From: an uncultured Eubacteriales bacterium
GTDB taxonomy: Bacteria; Bacillota; Clostridia; Lachnospirales; Bianqueaceae
Direction: 5' to 3'
NCBI GenBank assembly: GCA_900315265.1
Contig: OMYN01000001.1
Coordinates: 119,546 to 183,545, forward strand
DNA length: 64,000 nucleotides
The translations under genes were made by a program, and so were the position numbers. The notes under the pieces were generated by a model that saw only the letters and a list, made by a program, of their open reading frames with translations, was not told the DNA's origin and did not search any database. Position 1 is the stretch's first letter. The number at the start of each line of letters is the position of its first letter. Shown here one piece after another: positions 27,095 to 36,915 of this stretch.

Positions 27095-28159
27095 ATGGCT
27101 GATTTTCATTTTATCGATCGACTGACTCAGACCTATATCGACAAGGGATACTTCCCCTCGGCTGTTGTTTCGGTTTTTGATTCTCATAAGACCCTTTACC
27201 GTAAAGCCTACGGGGACAATCCGGCCCAAGGCGGCAAGGGACGGGCCAAAGTCGATACGTATACAGCCTACGACATGGCTTCCTGCACCAAGATCGCTAC
27301 CGCTACTCAGATCCTGGACCTGATCGACCGGGGAAAACTAAGCCTGGATACGAAGATACCGGACATCCTGACCGATATCCGCAGTCATAAAGACTTATAC
27401 AGCCGGACCCGGGCAGTGACCATCGAACAGCTGCTGACCCATACCTCGGGCATTCGGGACTGGTATCCTTTTTATACCCAGCAGGGGGTGGATTTTTACG
27501 ATGTTTTCGAATCCTTTATCGGTAAAAGACCGCCTGAGACCCAGATGGTCTATTCGGATATGAACTTCATGCTGCTGGGTAAGGCAGTCGAGACCATCAA
27601 AGATAAGGAACTCAAAGACTGCCAGGAAGATCTGAAAAAGGCTCTGGGAGCCTCGCGCATGGACTTTCGTCCTCAGGATTTTGAAAATACCGCTCCTTCC
27701 TGCTACGGGAATGAGATCGAAGAGGGCATGGTCAAAGACGAAGGCCTGACTTTTGACGGCTGGCGTGACAAAACGAAACCGACATGGGGCGTCAATGACG
27801 GAAACTCTCATTACTTTTTTAACGACACGGCAGGCCATGCGGGTATTATCGCGGACGTGGACAGTTATGAGCGCTTATGCCGCTTTTATATGACGACCGA
27901 CCGGCCTATTTTTATCGAAGCGCAGAAGCCCCGGGTCGCCGACCGGGGCCTGGGCTTTCAGACCGGGCCCAAACTGTATCCGGACGGGGGCTGCGGTCAT
28001 ACGGGATTTTCCGGTACCTGGTTCTGGATGAGCCGCAGGGACGATCTGGGCGTTGTGGCGCTGACCAACCGTCTGGCTTATCCTCACAGCAATCCCAACA
28101 GCACCAGCGATTTCCGCCACGAGCTGGCCTACGCCGTTTTTGACGCGCTGAAAGGGTAA
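27095..28159 (+). CDS. Beta-lactamase-fold serine hydrolase (class C / esterase type)
   Basis: 354 residues without a signal peptide. The three active-site elements of the penicillin-binding/class C fold are present: the SxxK nucleophile as SCTK in YDMASCTKIATA, the Tyr element as VYSDMNF, and the third-strand motif as HTGFSGT in place of KTG. Such cytoplasmic members are usually esterases or amidases of unknown substrate rather than resistance enzymes. AAAGGAG precedes the ATG. It is monocistronic between its own promoter and the pgi promoter. Confidence 0.82.
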   Translation: MADFHFIDRLTQTYIDKGYFPSAVVSVFDSHKTLYRKAYGDNPAQGGKGRAKVDTYTAYDMASCTKIATATQILDLIDRGKLSLDTKIPDILTDIRSHKDLYSRTRAVTIEQLLTHTSGIRDWYPFYTQQGVDFYDVFESFIGKRPPETQMVYSDMNFMLLGKAVETIKDKELKDCQEDLKKALGASRMDFRPQDFENTAPSCYGNEIEEGMVKDEGLTFDGWRDKTKPTWGVNDGNSHYFFNDTAGHAGIIADVDSYERLCRFYMTTDRPIFIEAQKPRVADRGLGFQTGPKLYPDGGCGHTGFSGTWFWMSRRDDLGVVALTNRLAYPHSNPNSTSDFRHELAYAVFDALKG

Positions 28160-28165
28160 GCTTTG

Positions 28166-28194
28166 TTGACGCCTGCCGGCCTTTGGGATATAAT
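28166..28194 (+). promoter_or_regulatory. Strong promoter of pgi
   Basis: TTGACG (28166-28171), 17-base spacer, perfect TATAAT (28189-28194). It begins 7 bases after the upstream stop codon. Confidence 0.85.
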
Positions 28195-28199
28195 CAATA

Positions 28200-28247
28200 T
28201 TCGGAATAGAACAGGGCTGCGTTTGAAACATGCGCAGCTGATTTCCG
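28200..28247 (+). promoter_or_regulatory. Hairpin in the pgi leader
   Basis: In the 5' leader, CGGAA near 28201 can pair with TTCCG near 28241, enclosing GCTGCG/CGCAGC around an 11-base loop. It has no T run and sits well before the GGAGG site, so it may stabilise the mRNA or be a regulatory fold. No class recognised. Confidence 0.35.
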
Positions 28248-28280
28248 AGAGGTCAATAAATAATTACGGAGGGACTCACA

Positions 28281-29717
28281 ATGGAAGGATACCAGTCCGC
28301 GGAATTTAAAAAAAGCATGAAGATCCGCCTCAACTACAACAACATGATGACTCGTTTCGTTGGGGAAAAGGGAATTTCTGAAGAAGAGATCACTGCCATC
28401 AAGGATCAGATCGAAGCCGCTAAAAAGGCCATGGTCAAAAAGCGCGCCGAGGGCGGCATGGACTGGAGGGATCTGCCCTATAATCAGAATGAGGTCGTCC
28501 GGGACATCATCGATTACGCAAACAGCGTCAAAGACCAGTTCGATGCCTTTGTCGTATTAGGCATCGGCGGTTCCGCCTTAGGCCCCATTGCCGTACAGCA
28601 GGCCATCAATCATCCTCTTTACAATGAACTGCCCCGCGAAAAACGCGGCGGCTGGCCCAAGTTCTATGTTGCCGACAACGTTGACCCGGAGCGCTTGAGC
28701 TGCCTGTTCGATGTCATCGATCCGGCCAAGACCCTGTTCAACGTCATCAGTAAATCCGGCGGCACTTCCGAGACCATGTCTCAGTTCATGATCATCAAAG
28801 AGATGCTGGAAGAAAAGCTGGGCAAGGAAGAAACGGCCAAGCACATCGTCTGCACCACCGACGGCGTGAAGGGCAATCTTCGTCCCATCTGCGCAAAAGA
28901 GGGCTACAAGAGCTTCGTGATCCCGGCAGGGGTCGGCGGACGCTTCTCCGAAATGACTCCGGTAGGTTTACTTCCGGCAGCCATGACGGGTATCGATATC
29001 AAAGCCTTCCTGGCAGGTGCTGCTTACATGGACGAGCTGTCCCAGAACGATAACGAGCGCGAGAACATCGCCTATATGTATGCGATCCTCAGCTATATCG
29101 CTATGAAACAGGGAAAGAATATCCATGTTATGATGCCTTACGCTGATTCTTTGAAATATATCTCCGACTGGTTCGCACAGCTGTGGGCGGAATCGCTGGG
29201 TAAGAAATTCCATCTGGACGGTACGGTCGCTCATGCCGGCCAGACTCCTGTCAAAGCTGTTGGCGTTACCGATCAGCATTCTCAGGTCCAGCTGTACGCA
29301 GAAGGCCCTTACGATAAAATGGTGGTATTCTTGGGTGTCGATAAATACCGCCGTTCCATCACCATCCCCAAGATCTACAGCGAGATCCCTTCTCTGGGCT
29401 TTTTGGGCGGTGTTACTCAGAATGCACTGATCCAGACCGAACAGGTAGCGACCGAGTACAATCTGCTTAAATCCGGCAAACCGAATATGGAGATCACCCT
29501 TCCCGAAGTCAATGAGTTCACCCTGGGCGAGCTTTTATACATGTTCGAAGTAGCCACCGGTTTTGCCGGTGAACTGCTGCAGGTCAACGCTTTCGACCAG
29601 CCCGGTGTTGAGGCAGGAAAGAATGCCACCTACGCTATGTTCGGTCGTCCCGGATATGAGGCTGTCAAAGAGGAACTGGACAACCGTCCTCAGCCCGAGA
29701 AAGCATATATCATCTGA
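28281..29717 (+). CDS. pgi: Glucose-6-phosphate isomerase
   Basis: 478 residues; interconverts glucose-6-phosphate and fructose-6-phosphate. The phosphate-binding loop is VLGIGGSALGP, the second SIS motif is ISKSGGTSETM, and the catalytic Glu/His region is seen in VGGRFSEMTPVG and DGTVAHAGQTPVKAVG. The C-terminal Lys segment is at NAFDQPGVEAGKN. CGGAGGG precedes the ATG. Strong promoter and its own terminator make it monocistronic; pfkA, the next glycolytic step, lies 14 kb away. Confidence 0.95.
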   Translation: MEGYQSAEFKKSMKIRLNYNNMMTRFVGEKGISEEEITAIKDQIEAAKKAMVKKRAEGGMDWRDLPYNQNEVVRDIIDYANSVKDQFDAFVVLGIGGSALGPIAVQQAINHPLYNELPREKRGGWPKFYVADNVDPERLSCLFDVIDPAKTLFNVISKSGGTSETMSQFMIIKEMLEEKLGKEETAKHIVCTTDGVKGNLRPICAKEGYKSFVIPAGVGGRFSEMTPVGLLPAAMTGIDIKAFLAGAAYMDELSQNDNERENIAYMYAILSYIAMKQGKNIHVMMPYADSLKYISDWFAQLWAESLGKKFHLDGTVAHAGQTPVKAVGVTDQHSQVQLYAEGPYDKMVVFLGVDKYRRSITIPKIYSEIPSLGFLGGVTQNALIQTEQVATEYNLLKSGKPNMEITLPEVNEFTLGELLYMFEVATGFAGELLQVNAFDQPGVEAGKNATYAMFGRPGYEAVKEELDNRPQPEKAYII

Positions 29718-29739
29718 TTTTTCGTTCGTAATGAAGACA

Positions 29740-29768
29740 AAAGGCGCATTTATGCGCCTTTTGCGCAT
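29740..29768 (+). terminator. Terminator after pgi
   Basis: AAAAGGCGCAT (29740-29750) pairs with ATGCGCCTTTT (29753-29763) around a two-base loop. It is followed by two near-repeats of a 19-20 base T-rich unit (TGTTGCGTCTTTT occurs twice up to about 29800). Confidence 0.8.
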
Positions 29769-29826
29769 CTGTTGCGTCTTTTTGCACCTGTTGCGTCTTT
29801 TGTCTGTTAAAAAGGGATTTATACAT

Positions 29827-30360
29827 ATGAGAAAGAATCTGACACGCGGCCTTCTTGCTTTGCTGATGTGCCTGATGACGGTTTTTCTTTCCGCCTGCAG
29901 CAACACCGGAAAAGAAGAAAAGGCTTACGTGGACAGCCTGGACCAGATCAGCCAGGAGATAGCCGACCGTGATTTTGATGTAGAAACGGTCAATAAAGCC
30001 TTATCGGATGCCATTCAGAACAAGGACCAGGCTTCATATGACGAAAATCTGACCAAGCTTTCGGATTATGTCGACTGGCTCAAAGAGGAGTACGGCAAGA
30101 TCGCGGACCTGGAAGCTCCCCAAAAGTATCAGGAACAGCAAAAGACCCTCTCGTCTGACGTCGACCAAATGAACCAGCTGTTGGATAACAGTATCAAGAT
30201 CTATCAGATCGCCGCCAAGCAGATCGATAACAGCCTCACCCAGGAGGATGCGGACCAGTTAAGTCAGCTGGCAGATCAGATCGATCAGATCGGGCAGGTG
30301 GAAGATGAATTCGACAGTACCGTCAATTCCATCCTGCAGGGTCAAGACAGCAGCAACTAA
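29827..30360 (+). CDS. Helical lipoprotein of unknown function (paralogue 1)
   Basis: 177 residues. The signal peptide ends in the lipobox LSAC, so the protein is lipid-anchored on the outer face of the membrane. The mature part is almost entirely helical and Gln/Asp-rich with probable coiled coil (about residues 35-165). It resembles the C-terminal half of the next lipoprotein (shared pattern QNKDQ.SY, LSDYVDWLKEEYGKIAD versus LTDLISQLKDAYAAIAE, and a later SIKIYQ versus SMRIYE). The start at 29827 places the signal peptide correctly. Function not recognised. Confidence 0.7.
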   Translation: MRKNLTRGLLALLMCLMTVFLSACSNTGKEEKAYVDSLDQISQEIADRDFDVETVNKALSDAIQNKDQASYDENLTKLSDYVDWLKEEYGKIADLEAPQKYQEQQKTLSSDVDQMNQLLDNSIKIYQIAAKQIDNSLTQEDADQLSQLADQIDQIGQVEDEFDSTVNSILQGQDSSN

Positions 30361-30374
30361 CCAATGCGTACGAG

Positions 30375-30415
30375 CGGCTCTTCTTTTCAGATGCAAGAAG
30401 AGCCGTTTGTTTTTC
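30375..30415 (+). terminator. Hairpin terminator between the two lipoprotein genes
   Basis: CGGCTCTTCTT (30375-30385) pairs perfectly with AAGAAGAGCCG (30395-30405), followed by TTTGTTTTT. The next ribosome binding site comes straight after, so it may only partly uncouple the two genes. Confidence 0.8.
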
Positions 30416-30424
30416 GGAGGTCCT

Positions 30425-31207
30425 ATGAAACAATTACTGACCAAAAGCCTGTCCCTTATCCTGAGCCTTTGTCTGGCCGCTGCCTTACTGACCGGCTGTG
30501 ATAATACGTCCGGGTCTTCCGGTAATAACGCGGAAAACGCGGATTCCAACACCAGTACGGCTGAGGCGCAGGTTCAGCCGGCTGACGCCTTGTCCGAAGG
30601 ATCGTTGGATCCCGGGGACCGGAGCGGTTCTCAAGGGGCGGGTACGACTTCTTCTTTGGCAAACGGAGGATCCTCCTCCAAAGTTTCTTCCCGCAAGGAA
30701 TCATCGGGGGCTTCGGAGGAAAGCTCGGAGCAGGGATCCAGCGCACTGACAGAATATCAGGGAAGGATCCTTAAACTCTCGCAGAATATCCTGGATATGA
30801 ACGACAGCGTCAACGATGCAGTCGCCAGTCTTGAGACAGCCTACCAGAACAAAGATCAGGAAACCTACCGGACATCACTGGATACCCTGACCGACCTGAT
30901 CAGCCAGCTGAAAGACGCCTATGCGGCTATTGCCGAAGAACCGGCTCCGGAGGGCCTGGAGGATAAGAAGGCGGATCTGGAAACGGCCTGCAGCAACCTG
31001 GAAGATATGCTGGATCTTTCCATGAGGATCTACGAATTGGGCTACAAGGGGCTTGGGGACCAGCTGACGGATGACGAGGTAAGCGAAATGACTGAGGACC
31101 AGACCAAGCTGACCGATCTTGAAGCCAGCACGGACGATTTTCAAAATGCTTTGACCGCCATCCTGAATATGACGGATGAAGATCTTTCCGAAAGCGGGGA
31201 TTCGTAA
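30425..31207 (+). CDS. Helical lipoprotein of unknown function (paralogue 2)
   Basis: 260 residues. Signal peptide with lipobox LTGC, then a Ser/Asn/Gly-rich low-complexity linker (about residues 27-110) and a helical domain (115-255) that aligns with the mature part of the preceding lipoprotein. CGGAGG lies 5-6 bases before the ATG. The linker probably spans the wall. Function not recognised; the tandem pair looks like a local duplication followed by linker growth. Confidence 0.7.
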   Translation: MKQLLTKSLSLILSLCLAAALLTGCDNTSGSSGNNAENADSNTSTAEAQVQPADALSEGSLDPGDRSGSQGAGTTSSLANGGSSSKVSSRKESSGASEESSEQGSSALTEYQGRILKLSQNILDMNDSVNDAVASLETAYQNKDQETYRTSLDTLTDLISQLKDAYAAIAEEPAPEGLEDKKADLETACSNLEDMLDLSMRIYELGYKGLGDQLTDDEVSEMTEDQTKLTDLEASTDDFQNALTAILNMTDEDLSESGDS

Positions 31208-31208
31208 C

Positions 31209-32126
31209 ATGACCTGGACAAACGAACAGCTTGAGAAGGCCAAAGACCTGATCCATCAAAGGCTTCTGGAAAAGGGGCTGGACGAACATGCTTTTATCGA
31301 TCCGGCCGAGAATGAGAAAAGCGATCAGATCCGGTCGATCGTCGTCGTGCTTTTCCCCTATTATATGGGGACGTTTGAGGGCAATCTGTCCATGTATTGC
31401 CGGGCAATGGATTATCACGCCGTGGTCCCCGGCTACCTGAATCCGATCGGGCAGGAAGTGGAAAAGATGCTGGGGCCGGAACTTGACTGGCACAGCTGGG
31501 CGGATACAGGGCCTCTGCACGACCGCCTGCTGGCTCTTAGGAGCGGGCTGGGCTTCAGGGGCGTCAATCAGATGCTGATCAATAAAAAGTACGGAAGTTT
31601 TGTCTTTATCGCTTACATGACCTTCAGCTGCCACCTTCCGGCCGATCCGGCCGTTGAGTGGACTGTGGAGCCCAAGTGCCTGAAGTGCGGGCGCTGTATC
31701 AAGGCCTGCCCGGGACAGGCAATGAAGGAAGACGGCAGCTTTGAGGCCCGGCGCTGCCTGTCGGGTATCACCCAGAAAAAGGGAGAGCTGGAAGACTGGG
31801 AAAAAGAGATCTTTTTTAAAGAGCATATGATCTTCGGCTGCGATGTCTGCCAGAGCGTATGCCCCTATAATCAGGATCTGCCGGTCACCCCGATCAAAGA
31901 ATTCCGGGACAGCTGCATCGATTCCCTGACCATGGAGGATCTGGAAGGACTGTCCCGCAAGCAGTTTTTGGAAAAATATCCTCACCGGGCTTTTACCTGG
32001 AGAGGGCCTGCTGTTTTGAGGCGCAATCTGACCTTGCTGGCCCAGCATGACAAGGAGCAGGAACAGATAAAAGGCCCAGAAGTACAATCGTGTCAGGATA
32101 CAGAAGAGGACGACCATGGAAATTGA
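31209..32126 (+). CDS. Epoxyqueuosine reductase-like iron-sulfur protein (QueG family)
   Basis: 305 residues. The N-terminal region contains WADTGPLHDRLLALRSGLGFRG, equivalent to the catalytic-Asp segment of QueG. Two [4Fe-4S] motifs follow: CLKCGRCIKACPG and CDVCQSVCPYNQ. QueG reduces epoxyqueuosine to queuosine in tRNA with cobalamin. This short form lacks the C-terminal HEAT-like domain, so it could be a relative with another substrate. Start ATG 31209 lies two bases after the previous stop; the ribosome binding site is weak, suggesting coupling. It overlaps the CYTH gene by 11 bases. Confidence 0.65.
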   Translation: MTWTNEQLEKAKDLIHQRLLEKGLDEHAFIDPAENEKSDQIRSIVVVLFPYYMGTFEGNLSMYCRAMDYHAVVPGYLNPIGQEVEKMLGPELDWHSWADTGPLHDRLLALRSGLGFRGVNQMLINKKYGSFVFIAYMTFSCHLPADPAVEWTVEPKCLKCGRCIKACPGQAMKEDGSFEARRCLSGITQKKGELEDWEKEIFFKEHMIFGCDVCQSVCPYNQDLPVTPIKEFRDSCIDSLTMEDLEGLSRKQFLEKYPHRAFTWRGPAVLRRNLTLLAQHDKEQEQIKGPEVQSCQDTEEDDHGN

Positions 32127-32586
32127 ACGAAAATATCTGCCTCTGGATCTTCCCCGGGATCTGGAAAGCTATCCTCATAAAAGGCTGACCCAGGGCTATA
32201 TCAGCCGCGACCCTGTCATCAGGGTGCGCTCGATCGAAACCCTGGACGGCAGCGGACAGGCGGATCGTTATGTGCTGACGGTAAAAAGCAGCGGTCTGGC
32301 GGTCCACCAGGAATATGAACTGGACCTTACCCGGTCCCAATTTGATTCTCTCTCGGAAAAAGTCGAAGGCCATCTGATCAGCAAAGTCCGTTATGTGATC
32401 CCGCTGGATAATGGACTGAAAGCGGAGCTGGATCTGTTTGAAAGCGGCTGCCGCATCCCGGGCCTTAGGATGGTGGAGGTGGAATTCCCTTCGGTCGAGG
32501 CTATGAACGCCTTCAGGCCGCCGGCATGGTTCGGCAAAGATGTGACCGAAGATTATCATTATCACAACAGCAATTTATCGCTTTGA
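32116..32586 (+). CDS. CYTH domain protein
   Basis: 156 residues, a single CYTH (triphosphate tunnel) domain. The signature EIERKYL at the N-terminus gives the ExExK metal/phosphate motif, and basic/acidic strands follow (VIRVRSIE, YVLTVKSSG, YELDL, AELDLFE, VEVEFPS). Bacterial members hydrolyse inorganic triphosphate or related compounds; the exact substrate is unknown. It overlaps the 3' end of the QueG-like gene. Confidence 0.85.
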   Translation: MEIERKYLPLDLPRDLESYPHKRLTQGYISRDPVIRVRSIETLDGSGQADRYVLTVKSSGLAVHQEYELDLTRSQFDSLSEKVEGHLISKVRYVIPLDNGLKAELDLFESGCRIPGLRMVEVEFPSVEAMNAFRPPAWFGKDVTEDYHYHNSNLSL

Positions 32587-32613
32587 AATTTTATAGATAA
32601 AATAGGTGAGCAT

Positions 32614-34170
32614 ATGGAAACAGAGCAATTGGAGATGCAGGCTCTTTATTATAAAGCTCTGGAAGACTACCGGACACCGGAAAAACATGATGAAGCTTTC
32701 ATGTTTTTGCAGCAGGCAGCTGACCGCGGGTATCCGGAAGCTTCCAAAAAGCTGGGAGCCTTGTTTCTTTCGGGACAATACGATCCCTACCCTGTAAAAG
32801 ATCCGGAAGAGGCCGTCAAATATATACAGAAAGCGGCCCAGAGCGGGGATGAAGAGGCTATGTACTGGCTGAGCCAGTGCTATGAAATGGGTGTCGGCAT
32901 CAAGCCGAACAAACGGGAAGCCCGTTTCTGGCGCAATCTGGCTGTCCGCCACGGTTTTGAGCCCGATGACGGCAGCGGAGAAGAAAAAGAACAGGCGGAA
33001 GTGACCGGAACTTCCGAACCTCAGACGGACCAACCTCAGACGGACCAACCTCAGACGGATGAAACCCCAAAGAATGAACCCCAGACGGACGAACCCAAAG
33101 AGGATACATCCGCTGCGGACAAGGACGAAGTGATCAAGGCCCCTGCCTGGGCCAAAGATTACCGGACTCCCAAGGCCGGCTACTGGCAGTCTGACTATCA
33201 GGCACCTGCCCAGCCGGTCCCCAAAGAAGAAGAGGGCATGGCCGACTGGCTTGACGGCCGTATAGGCGAGACCCAAAAACAGGAAGAAGACCGGCAGAAA
33301 GAGCATGACTTTCAGGAAGCGGTCAACCAGCAGGAAGAGGAAGAAAAAGAAATACAAATCAAAGCGGACCAGAAGACGGTAAGCGGTTTCAGCACTGCCG
33401 GCCTGGTGACAGGATTTGCTGTCGGAGCCTTGCCGGCGGTCCTTTTTTGGCAGCTGGCAGGCCCTTTTACCAAAGTTTATGCCGTCAGACTCTTCATTGT
33501 CCTGGCTGTCTGTCTGGCCCTGGCTCTGGCCGCAGGGGGATGGGCCCTTGGCAGAAAGGCGGCCGGCCGCAAGGTACGCCGCAGGACCGCTTTCAGGCAG
33601 ACTCCTTTTTACGCAGGCTTTCCCATCGAAAAAGACCGGTGGACCGACCATGAAAAAAGGCTGTGGGAGGTTTATCAGGCTTTATCCGGCAATTTTCTGC
33701 CTGTCTCCAGGAAAAGCTGGCCTGACACGGCCCGCCTCAACCAGTTCCGCGGTCTGATGTGCCCGGGCTGGACCTTTGAAGACGAGGGACAGACGGTAAA
33801 ACCCGATTTTATACTAGCCGACGCCCGCACGGTCTATATGGTCACAGTAGCCGATGACGACCGGATCAGCCTGAAAGACCTGGAAGGCAGGGCAGACCTT
33901 GTCGGCAAGGCGCTGACTAAGGCCGGAGGCTTTACAGAAGGACAGTTGGATCTGGCGGTTGCGACTCTTTTGCCTCAGGGCAAGGTCCCGCCGGAAACGC
34001 TTAAAGAAGAGGAGACTCAAAAAGAGCATCTGATCTGTTCCGGCCGGGGAGAAAGACTGCTGGCGGCTATCGAGACCAGAGAGCGGACCATGAAGGCCGG
34101 ACCGGTTTCGAAAGAGCAGCTGGCCGTCTGCCTGTCTCATTTATCGGATAAAAAGTTTACAAAAATGTAA
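32614..34170 (+). CDS. Sel1-repeat membrane protein with a Pro/Gln/Thr/Asp repeat linker
   Basis: 518 residues. The N-terminal 115 residues form two to three Sel1-like repeats (DEAFMFLQQAADRGYPEASKKLG, EAVKYIQKAAQSGDEEAMYWLSQCYEMG). A repetitive acidic linker (about 130-165; units like PQTDQ) follows, then a charged stretch and two hydrophobic helices (about 258-310). The C-terminal 150 residues form a soluble domain (KPDFILADARTVYMVTVADDD) with a distant look of a nuclease-type beta core, but no catalytic set can be confirmed. No signal peptide, so the Sel1 part is probably cytoplasmic. Function unknown. Confidence 0.65.
   Translation: METEQLEMQALYYKALEDYRTPEKHDEAFMFLQQAADRGYPEASKKLGALFLSGQYDPYPVKDPEEAVKYIQKAAQSGDEEAMYWLSQCYEMGVGIKPNKREARFWRNLAVRHGFEPDDGSGEEKEQAEVTGTSEPQTDQPQTDQPQTDETPKNEPQTDEPKEDTSAADKDEVIKAPAWAKDYRTPKAGYWQSDYQAPAQPVPKEEEGMADWLDGRIGETQKQEEDRQKEHDFQEAVNQQEEEEKEIQIKADQKTVSGFSTAGLVTGFAVGALPAVLFWQLAGPFTKVYAVRLFIVLAVCLALALAAGGWALGRKAAGRKVRRRTAFRQTPFYAGFPIEKDRWTDHEKRLWEVYQALSGNFLPVSRKSWPDTARLNQFRGLMCPGWTFEDEGQTVKPDFILADARTVYMVTVADDDRISLKDLEGRADLVGKALTKAGGFTEGQLDLAVATLLPQGKVPPETLKEEETQKEHLICSGRGERLLAAIETRERTMKAGPVSKEQLAVCLSHLSDKKFTKM
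33019..33093 (+). repeat. Five tandem 15-base units inside the Sel1 protein gene
   Basis: CCTCAGACGGACCAA occurs twice exactly (33019, 33034), then three diverged copies follow, each encoding P-Q/K-T/N-D/E-Q/E type pentapeptides. The repeat is in frame, so copy-number change would alter linker length without a frameshift. Confidence 0.9.
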
Positions 34171-34191
34171 TGAGGGCAGCGGGCGGCTTCC

Positions 34192-34220
34192 TTGAAAAAG
34201 CAGGGGCCCGATGGTAGAAT
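34192..34220 (+). promoter_or_regulatory. Promoter of secA
   Basis: TTGAAA (34192-34197), 17-base spacer, TAGAAT (34215-34220), about 40 bases before the GTG start. Confidence 0.7.
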
Positions 34221-34259
34221 GATAAGAACCCTTTTCATATCCATTGCGGAGGAACATTC

Positions 34260-36866
34260 GTGGGATTTATTCAGAAAATATTCGGAAATACAAGTGATAA
34301 AGAAGTAAAACGCCTGAAACCTTTGATGAACCAGGTGCTGGCACTGGACAGCACTATGGCGGCCCTGTCGGACGATGAGCTCAAAGGCAAGACTCAGGAA
34401 TTCAAGGACCGTCTGGCTAAGGGGGAAACGCTGGACGATCTTCTGCCGGAAGCTTTCGCGGTCGTACGCGAGGCTGCCTGGCGTGTGCTGGGGCAGAAAC
34501 ATTTCCCCGTACAGATCATCGGAGGCATCATCCTTCATCAGGGACGAATCGCAGAGATGCGTACCGGTGAAGGTAAGACCCTTACTTCTACGCTGCCGGC
34601 TTACCTGAATGCGCTGGAAGGCAAGGGCGTTCATATCGTTACCGTCAACGATTATCTGGCTTCCCGTGATGCGGAGTGGATGGGCCAGATCCATCGCTTC
34701 CTGGGCCTGACGGTGGGCTGCGTCGTGCACGGCCTTACCAATGACCAGCGCCGGGATGCCTATAACTGCGACATTACCTACGGAACCAACAATGAGTTCG
34801 GTTTCGATTATCTGCGGGACAACATGGTGGTTTACAAAAACCAGCTGGTCCAGCGGGATCTTCATTACGCCATCATCGATGAGGTTGACTCGGTCCTGAT
34901 CGATGAAGCCCGCACGCCTCTGATCATTTCCGGCCAGGGCACCAAATCGACCTCTTTGTACCAGCAGGCGGACCTTTTGGCCAGCCAGCTGAAAAAGGGC
35001 CGCGTGATCGGCGATACCAGCAAGATGGCCGAACTGATGGGCGAAGAAGTGACCGAGGAAGGTGATTTTGTCGTCGATGAAAAGGAAAAGGCCTGCACAC
35101 TGACTGCCGAAGGTGTTAAAAAGGCGGAGCAGTTCTTCCATCTGACCAATCTGACCGACCCCGAGAACGCAGAGATCCTGCATAACATCAATATAGCTCT
35201 GAAGGCTCATTACCTGATGACCAGAGACAAGGACTACATCGTCAAGGACGGCCAGATCGTCATCGTCGATGAGTTTACCGGCCGTCTGATGCCGGGCCGC
35301 CGTTATTCGGACGGCCTTCACCAGGCCATCGAAGCCAAGGAAAAGGTAGAGGTAAAGCGGGAGTCCAAGACCCTGGCTACCATCACCTTCCAGAACTTCT
35401 TCAACAAATATGATAAAAAATGCGGTATGACCGGTACTGCCAAGACGGAGGAACTGGAGTTCCAGGAGATCTACGGCATGGACGTAGTCGAGGTCCCCAC
35501 CAACAAACCGGTCATCCGTAAAGACCTGCCCGACATCGTTTACCGTACCAAGAAGGAAAAATTCAAGGCTGTCGTGGAAGACATCAAAGAGTGCCACGCC
35601 AAAGGACAGCCGGTCCTGGTCGGCACGATTTCGGTCGAAACATCCGAGATGCTGAGCCAGATGCTGCGCCGGGAAGGCATCGTGCATGAAGTCCTGAACG
35701 CAAAGTTTCATGAACGCGAAGCCCAGATCGTAGCCCAGGCAGGCCAGGTGGGTGCAGTCACCGTTGCCACCAACATGGCCGGCCGCGGTACCGATATCAA
35801 ACTGGGCGAGGGCGTAGCCGAGCTGGGCGGCCTTAAGATCATCGGCACCGAGCGGCACGAATCCCGCCGTATCGATAACCAGCTGCGCGGACGTTCCGGA
35901 CGTCAGGGAGACCCCGGTGTGTCCCGCTTCTATGTCTCTTTGGAAGACGATCTTTTACGCATTTTCGGCGGCGAGCGCATGAATAAGATGCTGGAGACCT
36001 TCCGTGTGCCGGAAGATACTCCCATCGAAGATAAAATGTTTACCAAAGCCATCGAAAACGCCCAGAAAAGGGTCGAAGAGAACAACTTCGGCATCCGTAA
36101 ACATCTTCTGGAATATGATCAGGTCATGAACGAGCAGCGCGAAACGATCTACGCGGAGCGCCGCCGGGTCCTGGAAGGCGAGAACCTGAAGCCGGAGATC
36201 ATTAAAATGATCGATGGCCTGGTTGACCAGAACGTCGACGAGGTCGCAACGGCCGAGGCTAAGTACCCCGAAGAGTGGGATATGGCCAAGCTGACGCTGA
36301 ATTTGTCCTCTGTCATCCCCTTCGGCAAGATCACCCTGGGCCCGGACGATAAGGATATCACCGCCGACCAGTTCAAAGACCGCCTCAAAGAAAAGGCTCA
36401 TCAGATGTACGAGGCCAAGGAGAAGGAGATCGATGAGGACATGCCCGGCCGTATGAGAGAGGTCGAACGTATGATCCTTCTCAGGTCCGTCGATACCCTG
36501 TGGACCGACCATCTGGACATCATGGATCAGATGCGCCAGGGCATCGGCCTTCAGGCCTTCGCCCAGAAGAATCCTCTGGATGAGTACCGCCTGATCGGCT
36601 ACGATATGTTCGATGAACTCAACCATAATATCGTTACTACCACGGTCCGCAGCCTGTATGCGGTCCATCTGGTCAAAAACGAAGAGGTAGAGCGTAAGGA
36701 AGTCGGTAAAAATATCTCTATGAACCACGGCGGGGACGACAGTAAGGTCAAAAAACCGGTCCGCCGTATGAGTAAAAAAATCGGCCGCAACGATCCTTGT
36801 CCCTGCGGCAGCGGCAAGAAATATAAAAATTGCCACGGACGGTTCGATGCCATGCAGGACATCTGA
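34260..36866 (+). CDS. secA: Preprotein translocase ATPase SecA
   Basis: 868 residues, full length. Walker A is MRTGEGKTL, the DEAD-type box is [19 protein letters not shown], and the second ATPase domain contains [13 protein letters not shown] and [12 protein letters not shown]. The C-terminal zinc-binding SEC-C motif ([16 protein letters not shown]) is present, as in SecB/ribosome-interacting SecA forms. The start is GTG at 34260 with GGAGG about 9 bases upstream. It drives secretion through SecYEG at the membrane. prfB follows after 49 bases, the common secA-prfB order. Confidence 0.97.
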   Translation: MGFIQKIFGNTSDKEVKRLKPLMNQVLALDSTMAALSDDELKGKTQEFKDRLAKGETLDDLLPEAFAVVREAAWRVLGQKHFPVQIIGGIILHQGRIAEMRTGEGKTLTSTLPAYLNALEGKGVHIVTVNDYLASRDAEWMGQIHRFLGLTVGCVVHGLTNDQRRDAYNCDITYGTNNEFGFDYLRDNMVVYKNQLVQRDLHYAIIDEVDSVLIDEARTPLIISGQGTKSTSLYQQADLLASQLKKGRVIGDTSKMAELMGEEVTEEGDFVVDEKEKACTLTAEGVKKAEQFFHLTNLTDPENAEILHNINIALKAHYLMTRDKDYIVKDGQIVIVDEFTGRLMPGRRYSDGLHQAIEAKEKVEVKRESKTLATITFQNFFNKYDKKCGMTGTAKTEELEFQEIYGMDVVEVPTNKPVIRKDLPDIVYRTKKEKFKAVVEDIKECHAKGQPVLVGTISVETSEMLSQMLRREGIVHEVLNAKFHEREAQIVAQAGQVGAVTVATNMAGRGTDIKLGEGVAELGGLKIIGTERHESRRIDNQLRGRSGRQGDPGVSRFYVSLEDDLLRIFGGERMNKMLETFRVPEDTPIEDKMFTKAIENAQKRVEENNFGIRKHLLEYDQVMNEQRETIYAERRRVLEGENLKPEIIKMIDGLVDQNVDEVATAEAKYPEEWDMAKLTLNLSSVIPFGKITLGPDDKDITADQFKDRLKEKAHQMYEAKEKEIDEDMPGRMREVERMILLRSVDTLWTDHLDIMDQMRQGIGLQAFAQKNPLDEYRLIGYDMFDELNHNIVTTTVRSLYAVHLVKNEEVERKEVGKNISMNHGGDDSKVKKPVRRMSKKIGRNDPCPCGSGKKYKNCHGRFDAMQDI

Positions 36867-36915
36867 TCCGGCCGGACTGGCGTAAATTTTAGTAAAGGAA
36901 CGAAAGGGTAAGGGC

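Noticed and set aside
34137..35858. Long minus-strand open frame opposite secA
   Set aside because: It is antisense to an unmistakable secA with strong codon structure; the residue pattern is a shadow of that gene. The same applies to long frames opposite dnaE (41261-42514) and ilvD (54580-56046).
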